Source: Lentisphaerota bacterium
GTDB taxonomy: Bacteria; Verrucomicrobiota; Lentisphaeria; Victivallales; Victivallaceae
Reading direction: 5' to 3'
Assembly: GCA_015061885.1 (NCBI GenBank)
Contig: SUVS01000016.1
Location: 1 to 51,964, forward strand
DNA length: 51,964 nucleotides
The notes below the pieces were generated by a model. That model was not told the DNA's origin and made no database searches. It saw only the letters and a list, made by a program, of their open reading frames with translations. This document shows positions 25,979-35,479 of the stretch, piece by piece (positions within the stretch are counted from its first letter, which is position 1; every line of letters starts with the position of its first letter). The translations under genes and the position numbers were made by a program.

Positions 25979-26884
25979 TCAGAACACGCTCAAGACCAAC
26001 CCGCCGAAGATCAGTATAAAACCGGCTATCCGGGGAATGGTGATTTTTTCTTTCAGGATCAGCACCCCCGCCAAGGCACAGATCGGCAGGCTCAACTGAC
26101 GGAACGCCTGCACCAAACTTACATTAGTCACCATGGGCATTGCCAGCAATATCATGCCGTAAGCCAATGTGCTGAATATACCAGAAAAAGAAGGGTAGAT
26201 CGTGCAGCAGAAACGCTCCTTGAATTCTTTGCGTTCCTCCTTGAAAAACTGCATTACCAGAAACATGGTTGAGCAAATACACAACTCCAATATGCCCAAA
26301 TACATACAGCTTATTATAACTTTATCGTCAGGACTGAACGCACTTTTCATGAACTTGATCGCCTGACTGTCAAAGATTGTGTAGCCGGTCGTACCCAACG
26401 CCGCCAGCACGATAAATATGAAATGACTGTTCAGATAGGTTTTAAGTTTCAGTTCGCGGAAGCTGGGCAACGGCATGATGAAACATCCGAAAAAGATCAG
26501 AACCATGCCGATGATGCTGTATAAACTCAAAGGTTTGCCGATGTGGAAAATCAGTGTCAGGATCGCGGTAAACAATACCGGCAATGCTCTTGCCATCGGA
26601 TACGCCATGCTTATATCTGTCCGGCGGTAGGTGTTGGCAAGGCTGGTAAAATACAATACTTCGCACAATACACTGCCGACAACCATAATGTAAAATACAC
26701 CCGGCACGGCACTCCAGTTGACTTTCTGAAATCCCCATATCGTAATACCCAGCCACATGATCGCCGCGGTCATAGATGCTTGCATATAAAATGCCATTGA
26801 GGGGCGTTTGGATTTGCTCAACAGGTTCCAGCTGGCGTGAAATCCGGCAGAGGCGAGAATCAGAAGAAATGCTGTAAATGTCAT
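25979..26884 (-). CDS. EamA-family (drug/metabolite) transporter
   Basis: 301 aa with about ten hydrophobic segments in two EamA repeats. It begins with a short strongly hydrophobic helix (LLILASAGFHASWNLLSK, the N-terminal EamA pattern), carries YFTSLANTYRRTDISMAYPMAR (typical repeat-1 signature), and the second repeat ends LAGVLILKEKITIPRIAGFILIFGGLVL (the EKxT..r..G pattern). Substrate unknown; the family exports small metabolites. It lies 11 nt after the OppC-type permease and is the last gene of the GHL6 operon. Confidence 0.88.
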   Translation of the reverse strand: MTFTAFLLILASAGFHASWNLLSKSKRPSMAFYMQASMTAAIMWLGITIWGFQKVNWSAVPGVFYIMVVGSVLCEVLYFTSLANTYRRTDISMAYPMARALPVLFTAILTLIFHIGKPLSLYSIIGMVLIFFGCFIMPLPSFRELKLKTYLNSHFIFIVLAALGTTGYTIFDSQAIKFMKSAFSPDDKVIISCMYLGILELCICSTMFLVMQFFKEERKEFKERFCCTIYPSFSGIFSTLAYGMILLAMPMVTNVSLVQAFRQLSLPICALAGVLILKEKITIPRIAGFILIFGGLVLSVF

Positions 26885-26895
26885 AAAATAAACCT

Positions 26896-28077
26896 TTATT
26901 GTTTTATTGTTTTAGGATCAAATGCCTTGCGTAAACCTTCGCCGGCAAGGTTAAATCCGGCTACTGCCCAGAAGAGCATCAAGCCGGGAAAAACTGTCAT
27001 GTGCCACGCACTCAACGGGTCGCCGAAAGCACTGCGGAGCATACCGCCCCAGCTGGCAGTCGGCGGCTGTACTCCGAAACCGAGAAAACTCAACGAGCTT
27101 TCCGAAAGTATCGCTCCGGCGGCACCGAACGAAAATGTTATCATAACAACCCCCAGAATGTTGGGCAGTATATGGCTGAATATTATTCTGGTGGATGATA
27201 CTCCGGAGGCCTGGGCGGCTTTTACATAGGTCATCTGCCGCTGTTTCAATACTTCGCCGCGGGCAAGCTGTGCCACCCCGATCCAGCCGGTCAGCCCGAT
27301 AACTCCGATGACCGCCAGAATCGACTGCTCAAACTTTATATCCTGAAAATACGCCATGATTATCAGCAACAGTAAAAATACCGGAAAACACATCAATATT
27401 TCCACAATACGCATAACGGTAATATCGAACCATCCGCCGCGGAATCCGGCTGAAACTCCAATTATTATACCGATTATCATCGCCAGAGTGGTTGCCAATA
27501 CTCCAACTGCCAGCGATATGCGGCTGCCGTAAATAATGCGGCTTGCCAGATCACGCCCCAGTTCATCGCACCCCAACGGGTGCTGGCGGTTGGGCGGAGT
27601 CAGTGGGGAACTGACTTGTTCAAACGGGCCATACGGTATCAGAGCCATGATCCGGAATCCGCCATCCGGCAGCGGGGTATTGCGGTAATCCACCCGCTCC
27701 AGTCGGGGCTTGGTCAGGATAAACGGCAGTATCAGCAAAATAAGTACAGCGGCACCTGTGATTTTCCGTATTATTTTTTTTCTTACCGCAAGGTTTATCA
27801 GCATGGCGGCGGTTGCTGACAATAGTGCGTAGTTGAATATTTGCTCAATACAGTATTCAGTGCTTTCGGGAGCAAAAAAAGTCCGCAGAAACGGCAGACT
27901 CAATCCCCTGCCGGGAATATATTCCAACAGCGGCCGCGGATTTGCCAACAGCGGAGCAAGCAATGCCAGCAATAAAAGTATTGCCAGCATTGCCAACGCC
28001 AGCACGGCAAGTTTATCCGAATGGAACCGCTGCCACGCCGCCTGCCAGGGATTGAATGTTTTTTTGCCGGAATTCAT
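26896..28077 (-). CDS. OppC/DppC-type ABC transporter permease, orphan and with extra membrane segments
   Basis: 393 aa against about 300 for DppC. After TM1 (residues ~25-48) there is an insert of roughly 110 residues with two or three more hydrophobic helices (LLSATAAMLINLAV, AAVLILLILPFILT) before the usual PLGCDELGRDLASRIIYGSRISLAVGVLAT block that starts the OppC core. The permease loop (EAA-like) reads QRQMTYVKAAQASGVSSTRIIFSHILPN. C-terminal SFLGFGVQPPTASWGGML is typical. No partner permease, ATPase or binding protein is adjacent. ATG at 28077 follows the GHL6 stop by one nt, so translation is coupled. Confidence 0.88.
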   Translation of the reverse strand: MNSGKKTFNPWQAAWQRFHSDKLAVLALAMLAILLLLALLAPLLANPRPLLEYIPGRGLSLPFLRTFFAPESTEYCIEQIFNYALLSATAAMLINLAVRKKIIRKITGAAVLILLILPFILTKPRLERVDYRNTPLPDGGFRIMALIPYGPFEQVSSPLTPPNRQHPLGCDELGRDLASRIIYGSRISLAVGVLATTLAMIIGIIIGVSAGFRGGWFDITVMRIVEILMCFPVFLLLLIIMAYFQDIKFEQSILAVIGVIGLTGWIGVAQLARGEVLKQRQMTYVKAAQASGVSSTRIIFSHILPNILGVVMITFSFGAAGAILSESSLSFLGFGVQPPTASWGGMLRSAFGDPLSAWHMTVFPGLMLFWAVAGFNLAGEGLRKAFDPKTIKQ

Positions 28078-28078
28078 T

Positions 28079-30067
28079 TTATACAAGTTTTATAACAGCG
28101 ACTTCTTCAAGTGTTTCAAGTTCAAACCTGCCGTCGGCGATCTTTTTCAGCTCCCTGCCGCTCCAGAGGTCGGTTGCCGAAGTAAAATTGGCGGGAACCG
28201 ACAATTTTACATTGTGCAATACGGCACTCTTTTCGATCGGCCGCACCGCACTGGTGTAATTTGCCAAATGTATCAGTACGCAATCTTTGCTCTGGCGGAC
28301 GCTCATGGTCACGGCGTTGGAAACATTTTCAAGCACATACTCATTGGCAGAGCTTTCCGCAATAAGTTTGCCGAAAAGATCCCGCCACGGCTTGTGGGTA
28401 AAGTTGTAATAAAACTCAAAAGCCGCTCCGGCTATATAGATTATTGAACCTTTGCCGTAAGATTTTTTTACGGCATAAGGCAATGCCGGATCCTGCGGTT
28501 TTGCTTCGTAACAGCCTGCCATCGGCAAATTGGCTCTGCCGAAAATATCAGCATCATCTTTTACCGTGATTTCGGCACTCCATGCCGGGGCGGGCAGCCA
28601 TTGGTGGGCATTGTCGGCGGCATAAAAGCCGGGGAAGGCACAGTAGTTGAACCTTTTATGATCCAGATAGTTACCGGTAAATTCAAATCCGGCGGCATCC
28701 GCAAAGAATCCCCGGTCATACTTTGAACCGTTTTCATCGTACATGCCGAATTCACCGTCGGCGATCAATGTGCCGCCGTTTTTCACAAATTCCAGCAGAG
28801 CGTTGCCGGTTTCTTGGCTTACCATTGCAAGGTTGGGGGCCAGAACGGTCTTGTAACGCTTGAGGTCGTGCAGATTCAGCTCGCAAACCGCATCGTATGC
28901 CCGATTGAGGTGCGATAAAACGCCGAATGTACCCTGAACCGCTTCGGTATAGTTGCCGGGGAAATTACCGGCACTGCCGGCACTGCCGTAAAGGTCGGTT
29001 TCTTCGGCGGTTTTGCGGTATCTTGCCGCGGTATCGTAGCTGTAAAACATTGCCACATCGGCGAGGCTGGAGGTGTTCTGATAAAGTTCATCATATTTTT
29101 TATCGAACTGCACCAGTCTTTTTGCCATGCGTCCGGCATCGCTTGCCAGATTGTCCGGATCGCAATGGATACCGTACCAGACACTGGCTCCGTTGCCGAT
29201 GGCAGAAATATAGCAGAGTGCCGTTTCCGCCGGGGTGTGCATAAACCAGCCCCACGGCTTGTGATCGCCGGCAAAAAAGATAACCGTGGGTTTATCACCC
29301 GCCACTGCTTCAGCAAGTTTGGCGGCTCTGCCGCAGTTCCAGAAGGGTTGATTTTTGGGCTCGATATAAAAGAAGAAACCGCCTTCTGTGCCGACAATAT
29401 CATCGCTGGCAAGCTGTCTGGCAAAATCTTTGCTGGAGGCACGACCGACAAACAGACCTTCGTTAAAATACATCTGCCAAGCGGGATTGACACTTTTTAC
29501 ATGTTCATAAAGAGCATTTTTGAATTCTATAACCGATTCATAAGTAAACTTTGCCAGTTCATTGGAAGTTGCTTCAGCATAAGTTTTACCGGTTGCCGCC
29601 TGAAATTTTGCCTGACACTTCGGGCAATAGCAGGTGTGGTAGTGCGGTCCATCAAAGAAAAGACCGTAAATATTGAACTTTTTCAGCGATGCAATGCAGT
29701 CAAAAAAGTAATCCTTCCATCCGGAATTCAAACAACATGCCGGATAGGTATTGTACGAAAGCGGGTAATTGCCATCGGCATCACGCACGCCCCATTCATC
29801 TTTGCGTCCGGCAATGGAAGGCCCCAGAATGTGGCAGTTCATATAAACGATAGTGCTGATATTGTTTTCTTGCGAATTTGCCATATACTGCTCAAGCAGT
29901 TTACCGTGGCGTGTTTCATCATAAATGGCACTGTACATATCCGCATGTGTGTGCAGAAGCTGTTCAGCATTAAAGCCGAAATCCTGCCAGAATTCCGGCA
30001 TTTTAAGAGTTTGTTCTTCGGTTTGGAAGTTGCATTGCAATGCCGCTATACGCAAATGTTTTTTCAT
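28079..30067 (-). CDS. GHL6/GH42-like glycosidase with beta-galactosidase trimerisation-like domain
   Basis: 662 aa from the ATG at 30067 (GGTGA upstream). No signal peptide, so it is probably cytoplasmic. Residues ~1-330 form a TIM-barrel with LFFDGPHYHTCYCPKCQAKF (a metal-type Cys cluster as in GH42 relatives) and MYFNEGLF; this fits the putative glycosyl hydrolase 6 (GHL6) group. Residues ~370-570 resemble the GH42 trimerisation domain (KTVLAPNLAMVSQETGNALLEFVKNGGTLIADGEFG, then YGKGSIIYIAGA). The C-terminal part is a beta domain. The substrate is unknown; likely a plant or host oligosaccharide. First gene of an operon with a permease and an exporter. Confidence 0.8.
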   Translation of the reverse strand: MKKHLRIAALQCNFQTEEQTLKMPEFWQDFGFNAEQLLHTHADMYSAIYDETRHGKLLEQYMANSQENNISTIVYMNCHILGPSIAGRKDEWGVRDADGNYPLSYNTYPACCLNSGWKDYFFDCIASLKKFNIYGLFFDGPHYHTCYCPKCQAKFQAATGKTYAEATSNELAKFTYESVIEFKNALYEHVKSVNPAWQMYFNEGLFVGRASSKDFARQLASDDIVGTEGGFFFYIEPKNQPFWNCGRAAKLAEAVAGDKPTVIFFAGDHKPWGWFMHTPAETALCYISAIGNGASVWYGIHCDPDNLASDAGRMAKRLVQFDKKYDELYQNTSSLADVAMFYSYDTAARYRKTAEETDLYGSAGSAGNFPGNYTEAVQGTFGVLSHLNRAYDAVCELNLHDLKRYKTVLAPNLAMVSQETGNALLEFVKNGGTLIADGEFGMYDENGSKYDRGFFADAAGFEFTGNYLDHKRFNYCAFPGFYAADNAHQWLPAPAWSAEITVKDDADIFGRANLPMAGCYEAKPQDPALPYAVKKSYGKGSIIYIAGAAFEFYYNFTHKPWRDLFGKLIAESSANEYVLENVSNAVTMSVRQSKDCVLIHLANYTSAVRPIEKSAVLHNVKLSVPANFTSATDLWSGRELKKIADGRFELETLEEVAVIKLV

Positions 30068-30164
30068 AAAAATCACCAATTTAAGTTTCAGAATAAAAAA
30101 TTACATATCCAATAAGATACACCCATAAAGAAAAAATCCAAATATTTGTACTGACCTTAAAGTG

Positions 30165-30180
30165 TTTTTTAGACGGTATT
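30165..30180 (-). promoter_or_regulatory. Shared 16-bp motif upstream of the GHL6 operon (copy 1)
   Basis: Minus strand AATACCGTCTAAAAAA, 98 nt upstream of the GHL6 ATG. A copy with 15 of 16 identities (AATACGGTCTAAAAAA) lies at 35480-35495 upstream of the FUSC operon. The repeat of such a motif in two intergenic regions suggests a common regulator, but two copies are few. Confidence 0.3.
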
Positions 30181-30276
30181 TTTTTTGAACCAAACCGTTT
30201 ACAGTCCGGTCAAATACGGATAATAAGGCGGATTGTGATTTTCCGCATCAACCCATAAACAATCAAGAGGTGAAAA

Positions 30277-31752
30277 ATGAACGATTTTTTCAAACAGATC
30301 TGGCAGATCGTTGTGGAAAGCAATCTGCTGAATGTAACCGGTGCGATCCTGGTATTGCTGATCGGTTATCTGGCGGCACTTGTTCTGGGCAGAAAGGCAA
30401 CTGATTTGATGCAGAAGGCCGCCGCTAAAATAATTGTCCTGCCGGATGGCACCGAGGTACTGCCGGTTACCCGGACAGCCCGGATAACCGGCAGGATCGT
30501 CTATTGCATTGTTATGCTGTTGGCGGTATTGGGGTGTTTTTCGGTGCTTAAACTCAATGCCGCCGCCGCTCCTATTCAGGAGTTGATAAGCAAGATAACG
30601 GCATTTCTGCCCAATATAGCCGGAGCTTTGCTGCTGCTTTTTATTGCCTGGTTTGTTGCCGAACTGGTCAAGATGTTCTGTACGGCATTTTTGCAAAATA
30701 TCAAGCCGGACGGAATGATCTTGCCGGATAAAGCCGGAAAGCTCAACAGCGAAAAGTTCATTGCGTATGTTGCTAAAACCGCCGGTTGTGTGGTGTATTT
30801 GTTTTTTCTGCCGGCAATACTCAATGCTTTGAATATTTACGGCGTGACCCAGCCATTGCAGGAGATGTTTGAGGAATTCCTGACTTTCATACCCAATCTG
30901 CTTGCTGCCGCTGTGATATTGCTGGTCGGTTTGTGGGCGGCAAACCTTGCCCGCAAAGCCATCAAAGGTATGGCTCTTGCCGGTAAAGTCAATGATTTGA
31001 GCGATAAACTTGAAATTTCCGGTATATTGCATAACGATTCACTCGCCGGTGTGATCGGCTGGACTGCCTATGCGTTGATCGCTCTACCGGTTTTGATCGC
31101 GGCATTGAGTGCCCTTGATATAGATGTGCTTTCGCAGGCGGTGGCAGGATTTTTCGGCGAAGTGCTGACTGTTTTCGGCGAAATCATAATCGCGGCCGTG
31201 TTGCTGACAGTGGTATTTTTCTGCGGAAAATTCGTTGCGGGGATCTTTGAACGCTTTACTGCCGCCTGGGGCATAGACCGTTTGCTGGGCAACATGTGTT
31301 CCGAACAGGATTGCTCCAAGACCGTGAAACTTTCAGCGATTGCCGGCAAACTTGTCCATTGGACATTGATATTGCTGACGGTAATTGCCATTTGCGATAT
31401 ATTTGAGTTTGAAAAACTCGCTTCGCTGTTGAAACGCTTTGCCATATTCGGCGGCAACCTTATATTGAGCAGTATAGTTCTGCTGGCGGGTATCAAACTT
31501 GCCGGTGCCGCGGTCTGGTTGATAAAGGGCAAATGCTCCCCGCAGATAGAATTTGCTGTAAAATCAGCTGTGATAATTTTTACCGTGGCTCTGGCGATCA
31601 GCAATCTTGATTTGGGCGGCAGTATTATGGAAACTGCATTTGCCCTGATGCTGGGGGCATTTGCCGTAGCCGCAGCAATAGCATTCGGTATCGGCGGTAA
31701 AGAAACGGCGGCAAAACTGCTGAATCAGTGGTTTGAAAAGATGAAAAAATAA
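30277..31752 (+). CDS. Mechanosensitive-channel-related protein with conserved TM-helix repeats
   Basis: 491 aa, about ten hydrophobic segments. Repeated units of the PF05552 type (conserved TM helix) are seen: LLNVTGAILVLLIGYLAALVLGRKATDLM, then ITAFLPNIAGALLLLFIAWFVAELVK and LTFIPNLLAAAVILLVGLWAANLARKAI, and the ending AFGIGGKETAAKLLNQWFEKMKK, typical of CmpX-like proteins. It has no recognisable MscS beta domain, so ion-channel activity is an inference from the family. AGAGGTG SD at good spacing. It is divergent from the GHL6 operon and convergent with the TolC-like gene. Confidence 0.85.
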   Translation: MNDFFKQIWQIVVESNLLNVTGAILVLLIGYLAALVLGRKATDLMQKAAAKIIVLPDGTEVLPVTRTARITGRIVYCIVMLLAVLGCFSVLKLNAAAAPIQELISKITAFLPNIAGALLLLFIAWFVAELVKMFCTAFLQNIKPDGMILPDKAGKLNSEKFIAYVAKTAGCVVYLFFLPAILNALNIYGVTQPLQEMFEEFLTFIPNLLAAAVILLVGLWAANLARKAIKGMALAGKVNDLSDKLEISGILHNDSLAGVIGWTAYALIALPVLIAALSALDIDVLSQAVAGFFGEVLTVFGEIIIAAVLLTVVFFCGKFVAGIFERFTAAWGIDRLLGNMCSEQDCSKTVKLSAIAGKLVHWTLILLTVIAICDIFEFEKLASLLKRFAIFGGNLILSSIVLLAGIKLAGAAVWLIKGKCSPQIEFAVKSAVIIFTVALAISNLDLGGSIMETAFALMLGAFAVAAAIAFGIGGKETAAKLLNQWFEKMKK

Positions 31753-31892
31753 TTTGAAAGATATTACATTGCAAGTGCGGCAGTAATGTCAGCACTGCCA
31801 ACACACGGGCGGCTTGGCTGAAGATACCGGCAGAGCCGTCCGCAGTGTTTACTATTTGGATGTGTCTTGCTTGTGTTTTTTTTACCGGGATG

Positions 31893-33389
31893 TTACAATT
31901 TGAATTTATCGGCAAGTTTCTGCAGGAGTTTATCAAATGGCTCTATGCTTGATGGGGGGATGTGGGTGTGTTCAGGCAAATTCGGATAATCGCCTTCTAT
32001 TGCACTTTGAAGCTGTATAATGGCTTTGTTTAATTCTATTTGAGCTATTACCAGCATATTTTCTGCCCGGATCAGATCGCTTTGAGCCCCGTTCAGACGG
32101 GTGATGGTGGCTTTGTCGGCATTGTATTCGGCTTGCACGAGCTGCCGTTGTTCAAACACCCACTCCAGACTTTGCCGGTAGAGTTGGAGTTGTCCGGCAG
32201 CGTTGATGATATTTTCGCGGGCATCGCTGACTTCATTTATAACTTGCAGAAAGCACTTCAGCAAATCGTATTGGGATTTTTCTTCAAGAGTCTGTAATTC
32301 TCTTATAAGGTTATAAGTGGTAAAACCTTCAAAGAGATTCCATTCCATTACAGCTCCATAGGTGTTGACAAGGCGGTTGTAACGCGATGCAGTATAACGG
32401 TAGTCGCCGTAACGGAAGTTGTTGTTGCTGAAACTGCCGGAATAAAATATATTGATTTCCGGCATAAAACCGGAATACCCCTGCAAGTGGCGGTAGCGGC
32501 TGATTTGCAATGCACTGCGGGCGGCGGCAAGATCACTGCGGCGGGCGATTGCCATATCGCAGTAAGTTTGCAGTGATTCAACGGGTATGTTTTCTGTTAT
32601 CTGCAATGGTTCAAGTTTTATTTCTTCCGGGAGATATTCGGCGGTTCCACCCAGCAGTGCCGCCAGAGCATAACGGGCGGATGCCGTTCTGTTCTTTGCC
32701 GCAAGTATGGCACTGCGTGAATCATTGGCAAGAATCTTGAAATTCAGCACCGCCGCCATGGAGTTTTTGCCGCCGCGGTAACGGTTTTGAGCCTGTTTGA
32801 GCGAGGAGTCCTGAAATTCCAAATCCGCTTCAGCAATGACTTTTTTTGCTTCAGAAAGCATTACATCGCAGTAAGCGTATGCCACTGCCTGTATAAGGAG
32901 CCGCCGGGCGTTGGCATCTTCAAGCAGGCTTTTGGTATAACCTTCTTTGGCTATGAGAACGGAAAATTCCCGCTCAAAACCGTCAAAGATCAACCATGAA
33001 GCATACAAAGTCGTTTCGGTGGCAAAATAGTTTTCGTACGGCATAATTCCCGCCGGCGGATTTTTTATATGGTGGTTGTTGCGGAAACTTTGAGCAGTGT
33101 GTAAACTGCCCTGAACCGTGGGCAGATATGCCGACAATGACCGGTAATAGCGGTATTTTGCGGCCCTGACTGCCTGATACGCCGCCTGATAAGTCGGATT
33201 ATTCTGCAATGCCGCTTTTTGAGCTTCAAAGAGGGTAAGCGTTTTTTGTTTGGCAAGTTTCTTCAGGTCAAGAGCGGGGTGCAGTTTTCTGAAATCTTCC
33301 ATATTTGCAAGCGTGTTAAGCGGTTTGAGGGTACAACCGTTTGACAGCAACAAGAGAAGAAATATTATCGGGGAAAGTTTTATTGCCAT
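31893..33389 (-). CDS. TolC-family outer-membrane efflux lipoprotein
   Basis: 498 aa. N-terminal signal with a lipobox-like LLSNGC at residues ~14-19, so it is probably lipidated like OprM. Two repeats of the OEP domain are present: LTLFEAQKAALQNNPTYQAAYQAVRAAKYRYYRSLSAYLPTV and, in the second half, RRSDLAAARSALQISRYRHLQGYSGFMPEINIFYSGSF, plus long Ala/Gln-rich coiled-coil stretches. It provides the outer-membrane channel for the HlyD/FUSC pair encoded upstream; its start overlaps the HlyD gene by 10 bp. Confidence 0.9.
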   Translation of the reverse strand: MAIKLSPIIFLLLLLSNGCTLKPLNTLANMEDFRKLHPALDLKKLAKQKTLTLFEAQKAALQNNPTYQAAYQAVRAAKYRYYRSLSAYLPTVQGSLHTAQSFRNNHHIKNPPAGIMPYENYFATETTLYASWLIFDGFEREFSVLIAKEGYTKSLLEDANARRLLIQAVAYAYCDVMLSEAKKVIAEADLEFQDSSLKQAQNRYRGGKNSMAAVLNFKILANDSRSAILAAKNRTASARYALAALLGGTAEYLPEEIKLEPLQITENIPVESLQTYCDMAIARRSDLAAARSALQISRYRHLQGYSGFMPEINIFYSGSFSNNNFRYGDYRYTASRYNRLVNTYGAVMEWNLFEGFTTYNLIRELQTLEEKSQYDLLKCFLQVINEVSDARENIINAAGQLQLYRQSLEWVFEQRQLVQAEYNADKATITRLNGAQSDLIRAENMLVIAQIELNKAIIQLQSAIEGDYPNLPEHTHIPPSSIEPFDKLLQKLADKFKL

Positions 33390-34420
33390 AAGAATATTTC
33401 CCAGAAAAACTGCCTTACCGGGCGTGAAGGTATATCCAGTTCCACATAGGCACTGGCACCGTGGGTGAAGATTTTTTCATCATCCGGATCAATTATTTTT
33501 ATTTGTACCGGAAATCGCTGGGGCAGGGGGAACCATTCATTTTCTCTGGCAACTTCCGGTAAGCCGGTCTGACGCGACATCTTGCGTCTTTCGGAAGCAT
33601 AACCGGTGTGTTCCACCACGCCATGATACATTTTTCCGGGGTGCTGCCACAGCCATATGCGGGCTTTCACCCCCGGCTTGATGGCAGATAATTCGCTTTC
33701 TTTAAGATTGGCTTGAACATACCAGTTTGAGGTATCCACAAAGCCGCACAGCACTTCGCCGGGGTGGTAATAACCGCCGGTAGCAATGGTAAGATTGGTT
33801 ATATAACCATCGCTGAACGCTTTGACATCGGTCAGATCGTACCAGATTTGATTCAATTCCAACGCGGCACGGAGTTTTTTTATCTGCGACTCAACCATAC
33901 TGCATTGGTGATCGACCTCTTCTGCGGCATATTTTAGAGCATCAAGTGCGGCTTGCGATTGCTGCATTGCCCGGAGGCGTTCTTCAACATATTCTCCGGC
34001 AACGGCGGCACTTTGCAGCATTTGTTGGGCTTGTTTATAAAGATATTGATCGTTCTGGAGTTTTGCCTGAAGCTGTTTTTGTTCAGAAACGATGCGTTTT
34101 ATTTTTGCCTGCAAACTTTTCTGTTCGGCCTGCCGTGCGGCAATTTCGTGTCCAAGTTCGGCTGTTTTGAGCTGATATGGCTCTTTGAAGATGGTGAAAA
34201 GTTTGTCGCCCTTTTTTACAAACTGGTTGTTTTTTACATGGATTTGAGTTATAAATCCTGCGGTAAAAGGCGAAACCGGCCGTGTATAGGCAAAAAGAAA
34301 CGCATTGGGGGTAAACGGTTTGAAGTGCCAGTAACACCAGTAAATACAGCACAGCACGATCAAACTGGTCATCAGTAAAGAAAAATGATGATTTTTCAGC
34401 CAGTCAAGGTATTTTTTCAT
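33380..34420 (-). CDS. HlyD-family membrane-fusion protein (AaeA-like)
   Basis: 346 aa with one N-terminal membrane anchor (~15-35). The biotinyl-lipoyl-like part has TAGFITQIHVKNNQFVKKGDKLFTIF; a long coiled coil follows (~80-180, rich in Gln, Lys and Glu), then the second lipoyl half DGYITNLTIATGGYYHPGEVLCGFVD and a beta barrel with LKESELSAIKPGVKARIWL. The layout is that of EmrA/AaeA. The start overlaps the FUSC gene by 4 bp, and the end overlaps the TolC-like gene. Confidence 0.9.
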   Translation of the reverse strand: MKKYLDWLKNHHFSLLMTSLIVLCCIYWCYWHFKPFTPNAFLFAYTRPVSPFTAGFITQIHVKNNQFVKKGDKLFTIFKEPYQLKTAELGHEIAARQAEQKSLQAKIKRIVSEQKQLQAKLQNDQYLYKQAQQMLQSAAVAGEYVEERLRAMQQSQAALDALKYAAEEVDHQCSMVESQIKKLRAALELNQIWYDLTDVKAFSDGYITNLTIATGGYYHPGEVLCGFVDTSNWYVQANLKESELSAIKPGVKARIWLWQHPGKMYHGVVEHTGYASERRKMSRQTGLPEVARENEWFPLPQRFPVQIKIIDPDDEKIFTHGASAYVELDIPSRPVRQFFWEIFLWQ

Positions 34421-35403
34421 GTTGCTTGTACCTGTTTGAAACAGTTTGCCGATACTCTTTCGATACCCAATAATACAGTTGTGCCGATAAGCGTAGCCAA
34501 TGAGCGGGCAAATAATAATTGCAGAAAATTAATTTCACGCCCAACGCCATTCAGCCAGTCTGCACATACGGTAAAGGCAAACATAAAAAATAATGTAAAC
34601 GAAAAGAAATCATGTTTGTAATAAAGCATGAAAAATCCCACCACCCCGATCAGCGGAGCCAGATAAGCAAAACGGTAATCAAACATCACAACCGCTGAAG
34701 AATATAATCCGCCCAGAAAAATCCCGATCGGAACCGAAAAAATCCGTTGCTGTACCAGATTTATTGTGCGATCTTCCGGCTTTTGTACCATGTAAATAAA
34801 AATGGCGGTCAGCACGATCCAGATCCCTTGCGGAACGGGTAAAATTTTATATAAAATCACGGCACAGATAACCGTCCGGGAGACAATACAAACCTTTTCT
34901 GCGGGGAGCGGTTTTTCGGTAAAAGCAGTTTCAACCGGCGTCTTTTTTACTGTTGCCAGATAACTTACGCTCCACGCCGCGATCCCGGCAATCAATATAT
35001 CTATTGAGCGTTCAGCGGCGGCATAAGCTCCCGGCGTAGCTGAATACGCCAGAAAACCGGTCAATAATACCGGAAAAACAGATCCCGACGGCAGGTGTTT
35101 TATTATAATACGGGCCGCCGCCAACGGCAGAACTGTATTGAGTAAAAAACAGTTGTGATTTACGCTTACAATATATTGCAAAAATATACTGCCCAAAAGC
35201 ATTCCGGACAACATGTGCCAACGCAACTCCGCTGAAGCTGTATCGGAAATCCTTACCGATGAAAGAAATGCAAATACTGTTATCAGCAAATTATCTTCCG
35301 GCAAATGCCCGCAAGACCACAGAAATATCATAACTGACATTGTTGCAGCCAGGATAAATGTGCGGTGTAACGCCTGCTGAAACTGTGTTGAATATTTGAG
35401 CAT
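34417..35403 (-). CDS. FUSC-family inner-membrane protein (AaeB-like)
   Basis: 328 aa from the ATG at 35403 (CAAGGA SD). About ten hydrophobic segments in two halves, each starting with a FUSC pattern; the second half holds LPVPQGIWIVLTAIFIYMVQKPEDRTINLVQQRIFSVPIGIFLGG, the characteristic region of aromatic-acid exporters and YccS-like proteins. It is about half the length of AaeB, lacking the large cytoplasmic loop. With the HlyD and TolC genes it would make a tripartite efflux system, possibly for aromatic or fusaric acid-like compounds; the substrate is inferred from the family only. Confidence 0.82.
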   Translation of the reverse strand: MLKYSTQFQQALHRTFILAATMSVMIFLWSCGHLPEDNLLITVFAFLSSVRISDTASAELRWHMLSGMLLGSIFLQYIVSVNHNCFLLNTVLPLAAARIIIKHLPSGSVFPVLLTGFLAYSATPGAYAAAERSIDILIAGIAAWSVSYLATVKKTPVETAFTEKPLPAEKVCIVSRTVICAVILYKILPVPQGIWIVLTAIFIYMVQKPEDRTINLVQQRIFSVPIGIFLGGLYSSAVVMFDYRFAYLAPLIGVVGFFMLYYKHDFFSFTLFFMFAFTVCADWLNGVGREINFLQLLFARSLATLIGTTVLLGIERVSANCFKQVQAT

Positions 35404-35479
35404 AAAAAATCCTTGAAAAATATTGAAATGCAACTCTCCAAAGTCCAGCCTTGTCTTGCAGCATACTTTTGTCTATTGA

